A stretch of 64,000 nt of DNA from Erwinia billingiae Eb661 (GCF_000196615.1 NC_014306.1:1488001-1552000); one strand, 5' to 3'. Shown: positions 9,601 to 19,241, counted from the first letter of the stretch. Numbers and translations: made by a program. Notes: a model not told the origin generated them from the letters alone.

Positions 9601-9729
9601 CTGCCACTTCGACGACTGATCCAGCGGCATCATCTCCTGCGGCATCAACACGCTGCTGATCGGCCGCAACGCGGCGGCAACCGGCAGGCACAGCAACAGC
9701 ATAACAGCCAGCAACAGGCGACGCGTCAC
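6607..9729 (-). CDS. BvgS/EvgS-type hybrid sensor histidine kinase
   Basis: The 1040-residue protein has, in order: signal peptide/membrane segment (1-21), two periplasmic Venus-flytrap (SBP_bac_3) domains at about 45-260 and 285-500, one membrane span at 518-538, a coiled linker, HisKA with His577 (SHELRTP), HATPase with N box [10 protein letters not shown] and G boxes DSGSGIP/GSGLGLS, receiver with Asp858 (FIDYSMP), and HPt with His983 (AHRLKGS). This is the unorthodox His-Asp-His relay of BvgS and EvgS. The PAS domain that those proteins carry between membrane and kinase is absent; only about 35 residues separate span and HisKA. The gene overlaps the response-regulator gene by 4 bases and zitB by 20. 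The ligand is unknown. Confidence 0.93.
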   Translation of the reverse strand: MTRRLLLAVMLLLCLPVAAALRPISSVLMPQEMMPLDQSSKWQDKPLRVGILRDNSTPWNMVVGQDLYGINADYLVALTQTTGLKFQVADYPDWQALQQALLHGKLDIAFGVPQQTLEKGMSATQPWFTSPLRIYRSRENLRPVMFNSTDALITISKSALALIDPAFARQHHWQVVDNDLQALYALLNNKSDYVVADETSAGFLLNQLQQGQIYQLASPLDPGELRLQAITTQPALTERLDMAIRQLPMEVINGIQGRWSSQLPRYQDTNTAHLTPMERSWITQHPVVTYAAIGDDYPWSYRAANGQPSGYSVELLNIIGQNTGLRFQPWWVSNAQQAQALVDQGRAMIQLTLPLTGDDAMRSNTLPIWRALWGVYVGQMSRPATGWQQLQGLKVGIRRGDIARGLIPAGITVVPFEDSKTLYDALANGQIDALVDNVISARWLIQSRYSDALRLAFAASDTAWPITLGVSPAFPLLRTLLNTSLQQIPADTQQRMRETWSNNSSVLSEGAENSMRPISLFVLIAALFAIVFLLVLLIRRYLEQRRERLQRRQLELEREEAERANQMKSQFLATVSHELRTPMQAILGLLEVEVSRTPASKNLNVIHSSASTLLTLLNDLQDHAKLESNSFTLVPQPLDPAKWLSRLADFYHPLMRNNGPLFRVETLPPLPALIMIDGQRLQQIANNLISNAIKFTRQGEIRVTLATENDRLRLQVIDSGSGIPPEEQIRLFEPWYQTPSGRQLSVQGSGLGLSICKEIVARMGGEILLASTPHQGTTLTVFLPLQIVTSDAAMNEPAPVRSPGGTPNVQRVAVVDDHPTNLLVMQQQLAWFGIEADCYPDGRAFLAAGGVYDLLFIDYSMPHPDGVTLAKIIRRGERHTARRCRIVMCSADADILASPQVAALTDKVLLKPVTLNEIEPLLTAGTEVVFADLHQRLWDLAGHDHAFFSKLQKTLQQTLREDSTRLVTALKEQDWEKAEKAAHRLKGSWQMLGYAEGENRCQHIIGQCRAQQQPATELNLLISLTESLLTELESYGAHPF

Positions 9730-10316
9730 TGCTGAGCCTTCCAGAATCCGGCCAGTTCAACCACCGAGCTGGCTCCGGTTTTATCCATGATGTTCTTTTT
9801 ATGGGTGCTGACGGTTTTATTGCTGATATTGAGCTGTTCAGCAATCTGTAAATTAGACAGCCCGCGCGCCAGCAGCGCTAAAATCTGCTGCTCTTTGCTG
9901 GTCAGCATATGCGTGGTGGTTTCACTCTCGCTGCTGACAGGGAACGCCTGCTGGCCGCCGAGTACCGCCAGAATGGCAGAGAGCAGCTGTGGCATCGGCT
10001 GACGTTTCGCAACATAGCCCGCTGCACCGGCGGCTTCGGCCAGCCGTTGATAGAGACGTTCCTCCTGCGCGGAATAGATGATCACCGGCAGAGCAGGGAA
10101 GTGGCGGCGGATAAATTTCAGCAACTGCAGGCCATCACTGTCCGGCAGCCCGATATCCAGCACCACGATATCCACCGGCTGTGCGGCCAGCAGCGCATGG
10201 GCACGGTTTTCATCTTCGGCTGCCAACAGGGTAAAGGGAAAAGGCGCGCGCGCCAGCGCCGCTTCAAGCGCAACATGCACCAGCGGGTGGTCGTCAATCA
10301 GCAGCAGCGTAACCAT
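9726..10316 (-). CDS. LuxR/NarL-family response regulator (BvgA/EvgA-like)
   Basis: The 196-residue protein has an N-terminal receiver with acidic pocket Asp8/Asp9, phospho-acceptor Asp54 (VVLDIGLPDSDG) and Lys104. A C-terminal LuxR helix-turn-helix spans about 135-196 (LTSKEQQILALLARGLSNLQIAEQLNISNKT is the recognition region, starting at residue 138). It is the first gene of a regulator-kinase-zitB set and is the evident partner of the overlapping hybrid kinase. Target genes cannot be read from the sequence; zitB downstream and ybgS upstream are candidates. Confidence 0.93.
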   Translation of the reverse strand: MVTLLLIDDHPLVHVALEAALARAPFPFTLLAAEDENRAHALLAAQPVDIVVLDIGLPDSDGLQLLKFIRRHFPALPVIIYSAQEERLYQRLAEAAGAAGYVAKRQPMPQLLSAILAVLGGQQAFPVSSESETTTHMLTSKEQQILALLARGLSNLQIAEQLNISNKTVSTHKKNIMDKTGASSVVELAGFWKAQQ

Positions 10317-10383
10317 GAATTTATCCGGGGGAAATCAGGGCTTTCAAGAATAGCGTAAAGGTTCAGGTAAGCAAACAGACACG

Positions 10384-10411
10384 AAAAAGGAGAGCCTGAG
10401 CTCTCCTTTTA
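10384..10411 (-). terminator. Terminator downstream of ybgS
   Basis: The hairpin GGAGAG-CCTGAG-CTCTCC is flanked by A-runs and T-runs on both sides, so it can act in either direction. It ends ybgS transcription before the two-component operon. Confidence 0.8.
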
Positions 10412-10440
10412 ATCACGCGTCAAAACGGTTATCAGGCGAC

Positions 10441-10788
10441 TTACTGGGTAGTGCCATCCGTTTTAGTATTCGCGTCAGGTCCGACTTTTTTGTTGATGTT
10501 CGGACATTTACCGTCTTTACACTCGCTGTTTTTGTGGATCTGCTCAGCGCTCATTTTTTTGTGATGCTTCATGGTTTTATGGGTCGTCCCACTGGTGGCA
10601 TCACCGGTATTGTTGATTTTGCTGTTATCCACGCCATTAGGGGCGATTTTCTGGGCTGCACCACCGGCCGCTGCACCGGCATCTGCTGCCTGGTTAGACG
10701 TACCGTTGTTGCCAGATTCAGCCATTGCCGCACCGCTGCCAAGGGTCATTGCTGCGGTCAGGAATACGATTGCAAACTTATTCATCAT
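10441..10788 (-). CDS. ybgS: YbgS-like small exported protein
   Basis: The 115-residue protein starts with a signal peptide (FAIVFLTAAMTLGSGAAMAES), cleaved near residue 23. A low-complexity Asn/Ala/Gly region follows, then a conserved C-terminal tail with two cysteines (ECKDGKCPNINKKV) and the ending TKTDGTTQ. That tail is nearly the same in E. coli YbgS, which lies at the same locus before aroG. The function is not established. The two cysteines four residues apart could form a disulfide in the periplasm. Confidence 0.88.
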   Translation of the reverse strand: MMNKFAIVFLTAAMTLGSGAAMAESGNNGTSNQAADAGAAAGGAAQKIAPNGVDNSKINNTGDATSGTTHKTMKHHKKMSAEQIHKNSECKDGKCPNINKKVGPDANTKTDGTTQ

Positions 10789-11080
10789 TATGCTCCGTTA
10801 AGGTGTGAATATTGCCGAACCAAACCCGTTAAAATGCGGTTTGAATAAATAATTCGAAGAGTTCGGAATACAATCAGCACAAGATCAACTCCTCTAAAGT
10901 TAGTGATCTTTATGCGTTTTTTTTAGGTATTAACAAGTAAAAGTGTAGTTCAGGAACCGGAAACAGCAACTTTAAATGGCAAGAAGTTGACCAAAGCGGA
11001 TTTACAGCACTGTAAGCACGCGATAAATTGGACGTGATGCGCCTGATGTGCAGAACGGCCTTTAAAATACTGGAAATATT

Positions 11081-12136
11081 ATGAATTATCAGAATGATGA
11101 CTTAAGAATCAAAGAGATAAAAGAACTTCTTCCCCCTGTAGCCCTGCTTGAAAAGTATCCTGCCACGGACATGGCGGCGAAAACCGTTTCTGACTCCCGC
11201 CAGGCTATTCATAATATTCTTAAAAAGACCGACGATCGTTTATTGGTGGTGATTGGACCTTGCTCCATTCATGACACCCAGGCCGCAAAAGAATATGCCG
11301 CGCGATTACTGACGCTGCGTGAAGAGTTAAGTGACTCTTTGGAAGTGGTGATGCGCGTGTATTTTGAAAAACCGCGGACTACCGTTGGCTGGAAAGGGCT
11401 GATTAACGATCCGCATATGGACAACAGCTACCAGATCAATGACGGCCTGCGCATTGCCCGCAAGCTGCTGCTGGACATCAATGATTCCGGCCTGCCTGCC
11501 GCCGGTGAGTTCCTCGATATGATCACGCCACAATATATGGCTGACCTGATGAGCTGGGGAGCAATTGGCGCGCGCACCACCGAATCGCAGGTTCACCGTG
11601 AACTCTCTTCGGGCCTTTCCTGCCCGGTTGGCTTCAAGAACGGCACCGACGGGACGATTAAAGTGGCTATCGATGCTATTAATGCCGCCAGCGCGCCGCA
11701 TTGCTTCCTGTCAGTCACCAAATACGGTCACTCGGCCATTGTTGAAACCAGCGGCAACGGCGACTGCCATATCATCCTGCGCGGCGGCAAAGAGCCGAAC
11801 TACAGCGCCCACCATGTCAGCGCCGTTAAAACCGGTCTGGAGAAGGCCGGTCTGGATCCGCAGGTGATGATTGACTTCAGCCATGCCAACAGCAGTAAGC
11901 AGTTCCAGAAGCAGCTGGTGGTGTCGGATGACGTGTCGCAGCAGATTGCGGGCGGAGACAAGGCGATTATTGGCGTGATGATCGAGAGCCATCTGGTGGA
12001 AGGTAATCAGAGCCTCGAAAGCGGTGAGCCGCTGGTTTACGGTAAGAGCGTGACCGATGCCTGTATTGGTTGGGAAGACACTGAAAAAGTGCTTCGCCAG
12101 CTGGCAGATGCCGTGAAGGCGCGTCGCGCCCACTAA
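11081..12136 (+). CDS. aroG: 3-deoxy-7-phosphoheptulonate synthase, Phe-sensitive (AroG)
   Basis: AroG joins phosphoenolpyruvate and erythrose 4-phosphate to DAHP, the first step of the shikimate pathway. The 351-residue protein has the class-I motifs IGPCSIHD, KPRTTVGWKGL, GARTTESQ, DFSHANSSKQ and GVMIESHL. It follows E. coli AroG closely along its whole length, which supports assignment as the phenylalanine-inhibited isozyme. It is a single gene, with a 292-base upstream region in which no clear TyrR box was identified. Confidence 0.97.
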   Translation: MNYQNDDLRIKEIKELLPPVALLEKYPATDMAAKTVSDSRQAIHNILKKTDDRLLVVIGPCSIHDTQAAKEYAARLLTLREELSDSLEVVMRVYFEKPRTTVGWKGLINDPHMDNSYQINDGLRIARKLLLDINDSGLPAAGEFLDMITPQYMADLMSWGAIGARTTESQVHRELSSGLSCPVGFKNGTDGTIKVAIDAINAASAPHCFLSVTKYGHSAIVETSGNGDCHIILRGGKEPNYSAHHVSAVKTGLEKAGLDPQVMIDFSHANSSKQFQKQLVVSDDVSQQIAGGDKAIIGVMIESHLVEGNQSLESGEPLVYGKSVTDACIGWEDTEKVLRQLADAVKARRAH

Positions 12137-12202
12137 GCCCGGCGTTGAGGCTACTTCTGCCCGAGTACAGGTCGGGCAGCGTTTTCTCAGCGCATCAGCC
12201 AT

Positions 12203-12231
12203 AAAAAAATCCGCCTTTCGGCGGATTTTTT
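12203..12231. terminator. Bidirectional terminator between aroG and gpmA
   Basis: AAATCCGCC-TTTC-GGCGGATTT is flanked by A-runs and T-runs. It serves the convergent genes on both sides. Confidence 0.93.
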
Positions 12232-12273
12232 GTGCTCAGCATTCTCTCTTTTCCCGCAGGAAAGAGGAGGGAA

Positions 12274-13026
12274 TTACTTCGCTTTACCCTGGTTGGCTAC
12301 TGCCGCCGCTTTCGCAGCAATTTCGTCAGCATCGCCCAGATAGTAATGTTTGATTGGTTTGAAGTTTTCATCAAACTCATACACCAGTGGCACGCCAGTT
12401 GGGATATTCAGTTCAAGGATGGCTTCTTCACTCATGTTGTCCAGGTATTTCACCAGCGCACGCAGGGAGTTACCGTGGGCCGCGATGATCACTTTCTCGC
12501 CGCTTTTCATGCGTGGCAGAATGGATTCGTTCCAGTATGGCAACACGCGATCGATGGTCAGCGCCAGGCTTTCTGTGGTTGGCAACTGCTCAGCCGTCAG
12601 TGCAGCGTAACGTGGGTCATGGCCAGGGAAACGCTCATCGGCACGATCCAGCTCTGGCGGCGTTACCGCGAACCCGCGACGCCATTGCTTAACCTGCTCG
12701 TCACCGTACTTCTGTGCGGTTTCGGCTTTATCCAGACCCTGCAGCGCACCGTAGTGACGCTCGTTCAGACGCCAGGATTTCTCCACTGGCAGCCAGACCT
12801 GGTCAACTTCGTCCAGGATGTTCCACAGCGTGTGGATGGCACGTTTCAGCACGGAGGTGTAAGCGAAATCGAAGGTGAAGCCTTCTTTTTTCAGCAGCTG
12901 ACCTGCGGCTTTCGCTTCGGTACGGCCTTTATCGGACAGGTCAACATCGTACCAACCGGTAAAGCGGTTTTCATTATTCCACTGGCTTTCGCCGTGACGT
13001 ACCAGAACCAGCTTAGTTACAGCCAT
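12274..13026 (-). CDS. gpmA: 2,3-bisphosphoglycerate-dependent phosphoglycerate mutase
   Basis: GpmA interconverts 3- and 2-phosphoglycerate in glycolysis. The 250-residue protein shows the phosphohistidine motif [10 protein letters not shown] (His11), the partner His184 in [11 protein letters not shown], and the substrate loop [11 protein letters not shown]. Length and sequence match the cofactor-dependent enzyme of enterics. It is transcribed singly; the preceding GAGTTAAG stretch supplies the ribosome-binding site. Confidence 0.98.
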   Translation of the reverse strand: MAVTKLVLVRHGESQWNNENRFTGWYDVDLSDKGRTEAKAAGQLLKKEGFTFDFAYTSVLKRAIHTLWNILDEVDQVWLPVEKSWRLNERHYGALQGLDKAETAQKYGDEQVKQWRRGFAVTPPELDRADERFPGHDPRYAALTAEQLPTTESLALTIDRVLPYWNESILPRMKSGEKVIIAAHGNSLRALVKYLDNMSEEAILELNIPTGVPLVYEFDENFKPIKHYYLGDADEIAAKAAAVANQGKAK

Positions 13027-13183
13027 AGCTTAACTCCTTAATAATCTGACGTTTCTATGATAATGGTAAACCGTAAATTGCCGGTAGCACCCTGGCGGCA
13101 ATTTTATAGGCCATTACCATAACGGAAATCTGCGCACCGCGTAAGCCTGTCGCCTCTCCGATGCGCGTTTTTCATGCGCTGAA

Positions 13184-14221
13184 TCAAACCGCTGTCAGGC
13201 GGTAGCGCGTAATCGACTGATACGATTCACCCGGTTTAAGCCAGCAGTCAGGCTGCGGCCACTCGGGATGATTCGGCGAGTCGGGTAAAAACTCGCTCTC
13301 CAGTGCGATACCCTGAAAGGCATTATAGACGCCCTGCTCACGAGCAGGGGTGCCTTGCAGATAATTGCCTGAGTAAAATTGCAGCGCCGGGGCCGAGGTA
13401 AATACGCTCAGCTGCAGCTGACCATCTGCCGACCAGAGTTCGGCCGCGGGCTGGCTTTCATCCTCGGTGTTCAGCAGGAAGGCGTGGTCGTAACCTTTCA
13501 CCGCGCGCTGATCGTCATCCTGCAGGAACTCGGCGGCGACCGTTTTTGGCTGGCGGAAGTCAAAACTGGTGCCGGCAACGGCTTTCAGATCGGCATTCGG
13601 GATGCCTTCACTGTCAACCGGCAGATACCGTTCAGCATTCAACTGCAACTTATGATCGCGGGCGTCGCCATGCCGGGCATCCAGATTGAAGTAGGCATGA
13701 TTGGTCAGGTTCACCGGGCAGGCTTTATCCGTGGTGGCGTGATACTGGATGGTCAGCGTGTTGTCATCTTCCAGACGGTACAGCAGGGTCACCAGCAGAT
13801 TGCCTGGATAGCCCTGATCGCCATCGGGCGAATCCAGCTGATATTCCACTTCATGCTCTGCCTGGCGGACGATCTGCCAGCGACGGCTGCTGAACCCTTC
13901 CGGGCCGCCGTGGAGCTGATGAGGTCCCTGATTGGCCGCAACCTGCCAGGTTTTGCCTTCACCGCTGAACGTGGAATGGGCAATACGGTTGGCATAGCGA
14001 CCGACGGTGGCACCAAGGTAAGCCGTCTGATGCAGATAATCCGCCGGTGTGGCGCAGCCGAGCAGGGCTTCACGCACGGTGCCATCTTTCATTGGCACAC
14101 GGGCGGAGAGCCAGGTGGCGCCCCAGCTCATAAAGGTGGCAACCATGCCGCCCGCATTGCGCAGCGTGGTGATATGCCACGGCTGACCATCCGGCGCACG
14201 GGACGTGGGTTCGGTTAGCAT
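13184..14221 (-). CDS. galM: Galactose mutarotase (aldose 1-epimerase)
   Basis: GalM converts beta- to alpha-D-galactose for galactokinase. The 345-residue beta-sandwich protein has the catalytic histidine in [10 protein letters not shown] and the glutamate in [12 protein letters not shown]. It is the last gene of galTKM and overlaps galK by 7 bases, so translation is likely coupled. No terminator with a T-run was seen after it. Confidence 0.96.
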   Translation of the reverse strand: MLTEPTSRAPDGQPWHITTLRNAGGMVATFMSWGATWLSARVPMKDGTVREALLGCATPADYLHQTAYLGATVGRYANRIAHSTFSGEGKTWQVAANQGPHQLHGGPEGFSSRRWQIVRQAEHEVEYQLDSPDGDQGYPGNLLVTLLYRLEDDNTLTIQYHATTDKACPVNLTNHAYFNLDARHGDARDHKLQLNAERYLPVDSEGIPNADLKAVAGTSFDFRQPKTVAAEFLQDDDQRAVKGYDHAFLLNTEDESQPAAELWSADGQLQLSVFTSAPALQFYSGNYLQGTPAREQGVYNAFQGIALESEFLPDSPNHPEWPQPDCWLKPGESYQSITRYRLTAV

Positions 14222-15363
14222 TGACCCGCTCCTTCAGAGGCTTTGCAGACGTAGAAGGTTTCTTTGATGCCCGATTTGGCTTCGTATTGCTGCTCCACGG
14301 CAGCTTTCACCGACTCCACCATCTCCAGCGGCATCAGCGCGACAACGCAGCCGCCGAAACCGCCGCCGGTCATGCGCACGCCGCCACGATCGCCCAGCGA
14401 GGCCTTAACGATCTCAACCAGCATATCGACCGGTGGCACGGTGATTTCAAAGTCATCACGCATTGAGGCATGAGATTCGGCCATCAGCACCGCCAGACGC
14501 GCCAAATCGCCGCGTGCCAGCACGTCAGCGGCTTCCAGCGTACGGGCATTTTCGGTCAGCACATGACGCACGCGCTTCGCGACGACCGGGTCGAGTTTGT
14601 CTTCCGCCGCTCTGAACTGCTCCAGTTCGACGTCACGCAGTGAGGTCTGACCAAAGAACGCCGCACCCGCCTCACACTGTTCACGACGCACGTTATATTC
14701 GCTGCCGACCAGGCTACGACGGAAGTTGGTGTTGATAATCACCACCGCAATGTCTTCCGGCATAGGCACCGGGCGCGTACCCAGCGTGCGGCAATCGAGC
14801 AGCATGGCGTGATCTTTTTTACCCAGCGCCGAAATCAGCTGGTCCATGATGCCGCAGTTACAGCCAACAAACTGGTTCTCTGCTTCCTGGCCGTTCACCG
14901 CAATCTCCGCACCGTCTAAAGGCAGATCGTACAGCTGCTGGAACACGGTGCCGACCGCCACTTCCAGCGAGGCAGAAGAGCTCAGACCTGCACCCTGCGG
15001 CACATCACCGGCAATCACCATATCCACGCCAGAAAAATCGCTGTTGCGCTTCTGCAGATGCTTCACCACGCCACGGACATAGTTCGCCCACATTTTGTCG
15101 TTCAGCGGCGCGATCGGCTCATCCAGCGAGAAGATATCCTGCTCGTTGTCGTAATCCGCCGCAATGACGCGCACCTGACGATCGTCGCGTTTCGCGCAGG
15201 CAATCACCGTCTGATAGTCGATGGCGCACGGCAGCACGAAGCCGTCGTTGTAATCGGTATGTTCGCCAATAAGATTCACGCGGCCTGGCGCCTGGATAGT
15301 ATGGTCAGCGGCGTAACCAAACTTTTCCTGGAAAATGTTGTGGGTAGAGGTCTGTAAGGTCAT
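14215..15363 (-). CDS. galK: Galactokinase
   Basis: GalK phosphorylates alpha-D-galactose at C1 with ATP. The 382-residue GHMP kinase has the galactose signature [19 protein letters not shown] near residue 28, the ATP loop [11 protein letters not shown], and the C-terminal glycine motif [11 protein letters not shown]. It lies 2 bases after galT and overlaps galM. All are typical of the enteric enzyme. Confidence 0.98.
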   Translation of the reverse strand: MTLQTSTHNIFQEKFGYAADHTIQAPGRVNLIGEHTDYNDGFVLPCAIDYQTVIACAKRDDRQVRVIAADYDNEQDIFSLDEPIAPLNDKMWANYVRGVVKHLQKRNSDFSGVDMVIAGDVPQGAGLSSSASLEVAVGTVFQQLYDLPLDGAEIAVNGQEAENQFVGCNCGIMDQLISALGKKDHAMLLDCRTLGTRPVPMPEDIAVVIINTNFRRSLVGSEYNVRREQCEAGAAFFGQTSLRDVELEQFRAAEDKLDPVVAKRVRHVLTENARTLEAADVLARGDLARLAVLMAESHASMRDDFEITVPPVDMLVEIVKASLGDRGGVRMTGGGFGGCVVALMPLEMVESVKAAVEQQYEAKSGIKETFYVCKASEGAGQC

Positions 15364-15365
15364 GG

Positions 15366-16412
15366 TTATGCTCCCGTCTCGCGGAAATGAATATCACTGA
15401 CGGAACGCAGACGTTCTGCTGCCTGTTCCGCTGTTAAATCACGTTGTGTTTCGGCCAGCATTTCATAGCCAACCATAAATTTACGTACCGTAGCGGAACG
15501 CAGCAGCGGCGGGTAGAAGTGGGCGTGTAACTGCCAGTGATCGTTGGCTTCGCCGTTGAAAGGCGCGGCGTGCCAGCCCATCGAATACGGGAAGGAGCAC
15601 TGGAACAGGTTGTCATAGCGGCTGGTCAGTTTTTTCAGCGCCAGCGCCAGATCGGTGCGCTGTGCATCGGTCAGATCGACCAGGCGTTTGATATGGGCTT
15701 TAGGCAACAGCAGGGTTTCGAACGGCCATGCAGCCCACCAGGGCACCACTGCCAGCCAGTGCTCGGTTTCAACCACCGTGCGGCTGCCGTCTTTCAGCTC
15801 GCGCGCGCTGTAATCGACCAGCATTGGTGACCCGTGCTGCTCAAAGTAAGCGCGCTGCAAATCATCTTCGCGTTTCACTTCATTTGGCAGGAAGCTGTTG
15901 GCCCACACCTGGCCGTGCGGATGCGGGTTGGAGCAGCCCATGGCCGCACCTTTGTTCTCAAAAACCTGCACCCACGGATAGTGTTGGCCCAGATCGGCGG
16001 TCTGTTCCTGCCAGGTTCTGACCACCTGCTCGATACCGGCAACGGTCAGTTCAGGCAGGGTTTTGCTGTGATCTGGCGAGAAGCAGATCACCCGGCTGGT
16101 GCCGCGCGCGCTTTCGCAACGCATCAGCATGTCTTCGCTTTCCGGCGCGTCTGGCGTGTCGGTCATCAGCGCCGCAAAATCGTTGGTGAAGACATAGGTG
16201 CTGCTGTAATCGGGGTTTTTATCGCCTGTTACACGGGTGTTTCCAGGACACAGGAAGCAGTCCGGATCGTGGGCAGGCAGTTTTTCCTGGGAAGCGGTTT
16301 CCTGCGCGCCTTGCCATGGGCGTTTGGCGCGGTGAGGAGAAACCAAAATCCACTGATCTGACAGTGGGTTATAACGGCGATGCGGATGATCGACCGGATT
16401 AAATTTTTGCAT
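15366..16412 (-). CDS. galT: Galactose-1-phosphate uridylyltransferase
   Basis: GalT exchanges galactose 1-phosphate with UDP-glucose, giving UDP-galactose and glucose 1-phosphate. The 348-residue protein has the active-site motif [10 protein letters not shown], with the nucleophilic histidine, and zinc-site cysteines in CFLCPG. In E. coli galE precedes galT in the operon; here galT is the first gene and sits directly behind the gal-type promoter. UDP-galactose epimerase must therefore be encoded elsewhere. Confidence 0.98.
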   Translation of the reverse strand: MQKFNPVDHPHRRYNPLSDQWILVSPHRAKRPWQGAQETASQEKLPAHDPDCFLCPGNTRVTGDKNPDYSSTYVFTNDFAALMTDTPDAPESEDMLMRCESARGTSRVICFSPDHSKTLPELTVAGIEQVVRTWQEQTADLGQHYPWVQVFENKGAAMGCSNPHPHGQVWANSFLPNEVKREDDLQRAYFEQHGSPMLVDYSARELKDGSRTVVETEHWLAVVPWWAAWPFETLLLPKAHIKRLVDLTDAQRTDLALALKKLTSRYDNLFQCSFPYSMGWHAAPFNGEANDHWQLHAHFYPPLLRSATVRKFMVGYEMLAETQRDLTAEQAAERLRSVSDIHFRETGA

Positions 16413-16456
16413 GTTGAGTCCTGATAACCTTCTTTATGCGTCGATAGCCTTAAAGA

Positions 16457-16467
16457 AAAATAGCACA
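16457..16467 (-). promoter_or_regulatory. Tandem gal promoter -10 elements (P2/P1-like)
   Basis: Read on the minus strand, TGTGCT (16467-16462) and TATTTT (16462-16457) lie 5 bases apart. Their distance from the GalR operator equals that of the E. coli galP2 and galP1 -10 boxes from OE (46 bases centre to centre for P2). This suggests the two-promoter layout is kept. Confidence 0.5.
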
Positions 16468-16483
16468 GCGCGGAGGAATAAAG

Positions 16484-16499
16484 CGTGATCAAGTCTGTA
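16484..16499. promoter_or_regulatory. CRP-like site in the gal control region
   Basis: CGTGA-TCAAGT-CTGTA resembles the CRP consensus TGTGA-N6-TCACA. It lies at the same place relative to the operator and the -10 boxes as the CRP site of E. coli gal. The match is weak in one half. Confidence 0.5.
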
Positions 16500-16502
16500 T
16501 AA

Positions 16503-16518
16503 ATGGAATCGTTTACAC
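16503..16518. promoter_or_regulatory. GalR/GalS external operator (OE-like)
   Basis: Minus-strand GTGTAAACGATTCCAT is identical to the E. coli external gal operator except for the last base. It lies about 98 bases before galT, upstream of the CRP-like site. Confidence 0.8.
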
Positions 16519-16590
16519 AAGTTGAATAATCCGAACTGTCAGTAAAAACGGCAAAATAATCCATGCGTCGATGGTGGTAAGCAATAATTA

Positions 16591-16606
16591 GTGGTAGCGG
16601 TTACAT
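16591..16606. promoter_or_regulatory. Second gal operator-like site overlapping the modF stop
   Basis: GTGGTAGCGGTTACAT equals the E. coli internal gal operator OI, which there lies inside galE. Here it lies on the other side of OE, 88 bases away centre to centre, and covers the modF stop codon. Its role as an operator is inferred from sequence identity. Confidence 0.65.
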
Positions 16607-18070
16607 CATTATATCTCGCTGATAGCGATAGTGCTCGCCTTCGGCGACAAACGTCAGGCGATCGGTAATACAGTGCGGCGCATCTTCAGCATGGTGGGAG
16701 ACGAACAGCAGCTGCGTTTCGCCTTCGCCAATCAGCACATCGACGAAACGGCGAACCAGCTGACGGTTGATCGGATCCAGACCCTGCAACGGCTCATCGA
16801 GGATCAGCAGCGCCGGATGTTTCACCAACGCGCGGGCGATCAGGACCAGCCGCTGCTGTCCCCAGGACAGGCCGTGGAACGGCGCATCGCCGAGCTTTTC
16901 CATCCCCAGCAAATGCAGCCACTGCTTAGCCAGCGATTGCTGGCGATCGGACACCGCCTGATAAATGCCAATGGAGTCAAAATAGCCGGAGAGGATCACG
17001 TTGCGCACGCTGCTGCTGACCCGGTAATCCAGGTGCAGGCTGCTGCTGACGTAACCAATATGCTGCTTGATATCCCAGATGGTTTCACCACTGCCGCGGC
17101 GGCGGCCAAACAGCGTCAGATCGTTGCTGTAGCCCTGCGGATGATCGCCGGTCACCAGGCTCAGCAGCGTGGATTTTCCTGCGCCGTTCGGCCCGACGAT
17201 CTGCCAGTGTTCGCCGGGTTTCACTTCCCAGCTGAGATGATTGAGGATCGGCTTATCGTTATAGGAGACGACGCCATCGCGCAGCACAATCAGCGGATCG
17301 CCGGCGACAAGCGCAGGCTTACTTCCGGCGTCATCGGCTTCGGGCAGGGCCATCCCCGCCAGCTGTTCGCTGTGAGCGAGCTGGGCGACTAAGGCTTCGG
17401 CGAGGATTTCACGGCGGGGACCCACGTGGGTCAGCGTGCATTCAGCCAGCACGCCCACGTTATCGATGAAATCAGGGATATCATCAAAGCGGTTCAGCAC
17501 CAGCACCAGCGTGCAGTTTTGTTGATGCAGCCCGGCCAGCACCTGTGCCAGATTGGCGCGAGAATCAACGTCCAGACCGTCAAACGGCTCATCCAGCACC
17601 AGCAGGTCCGGTTGCGACATCAACGTCTGGCACAGCAGGGTTTTACGCGTTTCGCCGGTGGACAGGTATTTGAAGCGGCGATCCAACAGCCGCGTGATGC
17701 CAAATAACGCGGCCAGCTGCTGGCAGCGTTGCGGATCTTTGGTATTTTCCTGGATGATTTCTGCGGTGGTGCGGCCGGTATCGTCTTCACCGGGACTGAG
17801 CAAATCGGTGTTATTTCGCTCCCACTCTTCCGCCACCAGTTTCTGCAACTGCTCCAGGGAGAGGCGGACGGTGCGGACAAAGCTGTTGGTCAGCTGGCCT
17901 TTAGCCGCATTCAGTTCACCTGCCAGCACGCGAGCCAGCGAAGATTTACCGCTGCCGTTGGCGCCAACAAAGGCCCAACTTTCACCGGCCTGCAGGGTCA
18001 GCGCATCCAGGGTCAGGTTTTTAGTCTCACTAAGGTGAAACGTGCCTTGCAAAATTTGCAACGTCGACAT
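16601..18070 (-). CDS. modF: ModF, tandem ABC ATPase linked to molybdate regulation
   Basis: The 489-residue protein contains two ABC ATPase halves. Half one has Walker A GANGSGKS and Walker B LLVLDEPFDGLD. Half two has Walker A GPNGAGKS and Walker B LLILDEPLQGLD, with signature LSWGQQR. No membrane domain is present. It follows modE by 75 bases on the same strand, as in E. coli modEF. The role of ModF in molybdate metabolism is not well defined; it is sometimes called PhrA. Confidence 0.95.
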   Translation of the reverse strand: MSTLQILQGTFHLSETKNLTLDALTLQAGESWAFVGANGSGKSSLARVLAGELNAAKGQLTNSFVRTVRLSLEQLQKLVAEEWERNNTDLLSPGEDDTGRTTAEIIQENTKDPQRCQQLAALFGITRLLDRRFKYLSTGETRKTLLCQTLMSQPDLLVLDEPFDGLDVDSRANLAQVLAGLHQQNCTLVLVLNRFDDIPDFIDNVGVLAECTLTHVGPRREILAEALVAQLAHSEQLAGMALPEADDAGSKPALVAGDPLIVLRDGVVSYNDKPILNHLSWEVKPGEHWQIVGPNGAGKSTLLSLVTGDHPQGYSNDLTLFGRRRGSGETIWDIKQHIGYVSSSLHLDYRVSSSVRNVILSGYFDSIGIYQAVSDRQQSLAKQWLHLLGMEKLGDAPFHGLSWGQQRLVLIARALVKHPALLILDEPLQGLDPINRQLVRRFVDVLIGEGETQLLFVSHHAEDAPHCITDRLTFVAEGEHYRYQRDIMM

Positions 18071-18145
18071 TGTTCATTCCATTTTATGCATTGTTAGCAA
18101 ACTATGGATCCGCAATGCCCTTGCTGTCAAATCTCCTGTCCGGTT

Positions 18146-18925
18146 TCAGAGCAGTGTGGCGATGATCACCTTGTCGGCATTAAAATGTGCTGTGACCGGC
18201 AGATCCTGTTGCAGGTTTTGCTCTGCCACGCGTTCGTTGGCAAGCGTGGCACACAGCGTTTCACCGCCCGGTAAGGCGACTAACACCTCACTCTGACTTT
18301 CTCCCTGTTCAATCTTGCTGATGGTGCCACTCAGCTGATTATCCGCGTCTGACGCGCCGGTGGTCACGTCAATCCACGGCGCTTTGATTAACACCAGCAC
18401 CTCTTTGCCGCTGGTCAACGCCAGCCGGTTGGCGCTCTGCTCGGTTAACGCCACCGAGATTTTTGTACTGCCATCGGCCAGCAGCACTTCAACATGCTGC
18501 ACCACGGCCCGATCGTCGCGGTCGGTAATCGTGCCAAACAGCTGGTTACGCGCGCTGGTTTGCAGCGAGAAGCGGGCGATGGCGCCCAGCAGGCTGCCTA
18601 ACGGCACATCGTCCTGCAGCACATCAAACGCCTTCTGCTGGATCTGTTCCATCAGCGCAAACAGCTGGATCAGCCGCTCGCCATAAGGGGTGACTTTGGC
18701 GCCGCCACCGCCTTTGCCGCCGGTGGCGCGGTCCACCAGCGTGCGGTCGGCGAGGGTATTCATTTCATTAATGGCATCCCAGGCGCTTTTGTAGCTGATG
18801 CCGGCGAGTTTTGCGCCCTGGCTGATCGAGCCCGTTTGTTGAACCTGCTTCAGCAACTCAATACGCCGTGGGTCGGCAAACAGCCGCTGCTGTAGTTTCA
18901 GGATCAGGGAAAGTTCTGCCTGCAT
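18146..18925 (-). CDS. modE: Molybdate-dependent transcriptional regulator ModE
   Basis: ModE binds molybdate and then represses modABC and activates molybdoenzyme and moa genes. The 259-residue protein has a LysR-type winged helix (ISQGAKLAGISYKSAWDAINEMN) and the wing GGKGGGGAK, followed by two Mop/TOBE molybdate-binding domains (SARNQLFG..., FNADKVIIATLL). The start at 18925 (MQAELSLILKLQQRLF) matches E. coli ModE; an in-frame extension upstream has no homology. Its operators are seen before modA and moaA. Confidence 0.95.
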   Translation of the reverse strand: MQAELSLILKLQQRLFADPRRIELLKQVQQTGSISQGAKLAGISYKSAWDAINEMNTLADRTLVDRATGGKGGGGAKVTPYGERLIQLFALMEQIQQKAFDVLQDDVPLGSLLGAIARFSLQTSARNQLFGTITDRDDRAVVQHVEVLLADGSTKISVALTEQSANRLALTSGKEVLVLIKAPWIDVTTGASDADNQLSGTISKIEQGESQSEVLVALPGGETLCATLANERVAEQNLQQDLPVTAHFNADKVIIATLL

Positions 18926-19075
18926 AATGGCTCTCGCTTCGGGATAAAATAAGGGTGGGGTGCAGTGTACACCTTTGGCTGGCCGGGCGTAAAAACAGGT
19001 AAAAGGCACAAAAGGGCAGTGCACTTTTTTTGGCTGTAGATACAATGGCTTTTTTACGCTGCAATGGAGGCGACC

Positions 19076-19231
19076 ATGCTTGAATTACTGATAGGTCTTG
19101 GCGAAGCAATCCTGATGGTGCCTGTTGTGATGGCGATTATCCTCGGTCTGATTTGGGGACTGGGTGAAGTATTTAACGTTATCTCAACAATCGGTCATAA
19201 AAAGGACCAGACGGAACAATCCCGTCATTAA
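19076..19231 (+). CDS. acrZ: AcrZ, small AcrAB-TolC associated membrane protein
   Basis: This 51-codon gene starts at ATG 19076 behind GGAGG and stops with TAA at 19229-19231. The product ([20 protein letters not shown]...) is one hydrophobic helix with a charged tail ([11 protein letters not shown]). It resembles E. coli AcrZ (YbhT, 49 residues), which lies at the same place between modE and modA. AcrZ binds AcrB in the inner membrane and helps export a subset of drugs. Confidence 0.92.
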   Translation: MLELLIGLGEAILMVPVVMAIILGLIWGLGEVFNVISTIGHKKDQTEQSRH

Positions 19232-19241
19232 GCTTTCCTGA

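Noticed and set aside
10980..11040. Possible TyrR box before aroG (TTTACAGCACTGTAAGC)
   Set aside because: The half-sites are in the wrong order and spacing for TGTAAA-N6-TTTACA.
12232..13041. A 269-codon open frame antisense to gpmA
   Set aside because: Shadow of gpmA; the encoded sequence resembles no protein family.
18926..19045. N-terminal extension of modE
   Set aside because: The extra 40 residues have no similarity to ModE, and the start at 18925 matches the E. coli protein.
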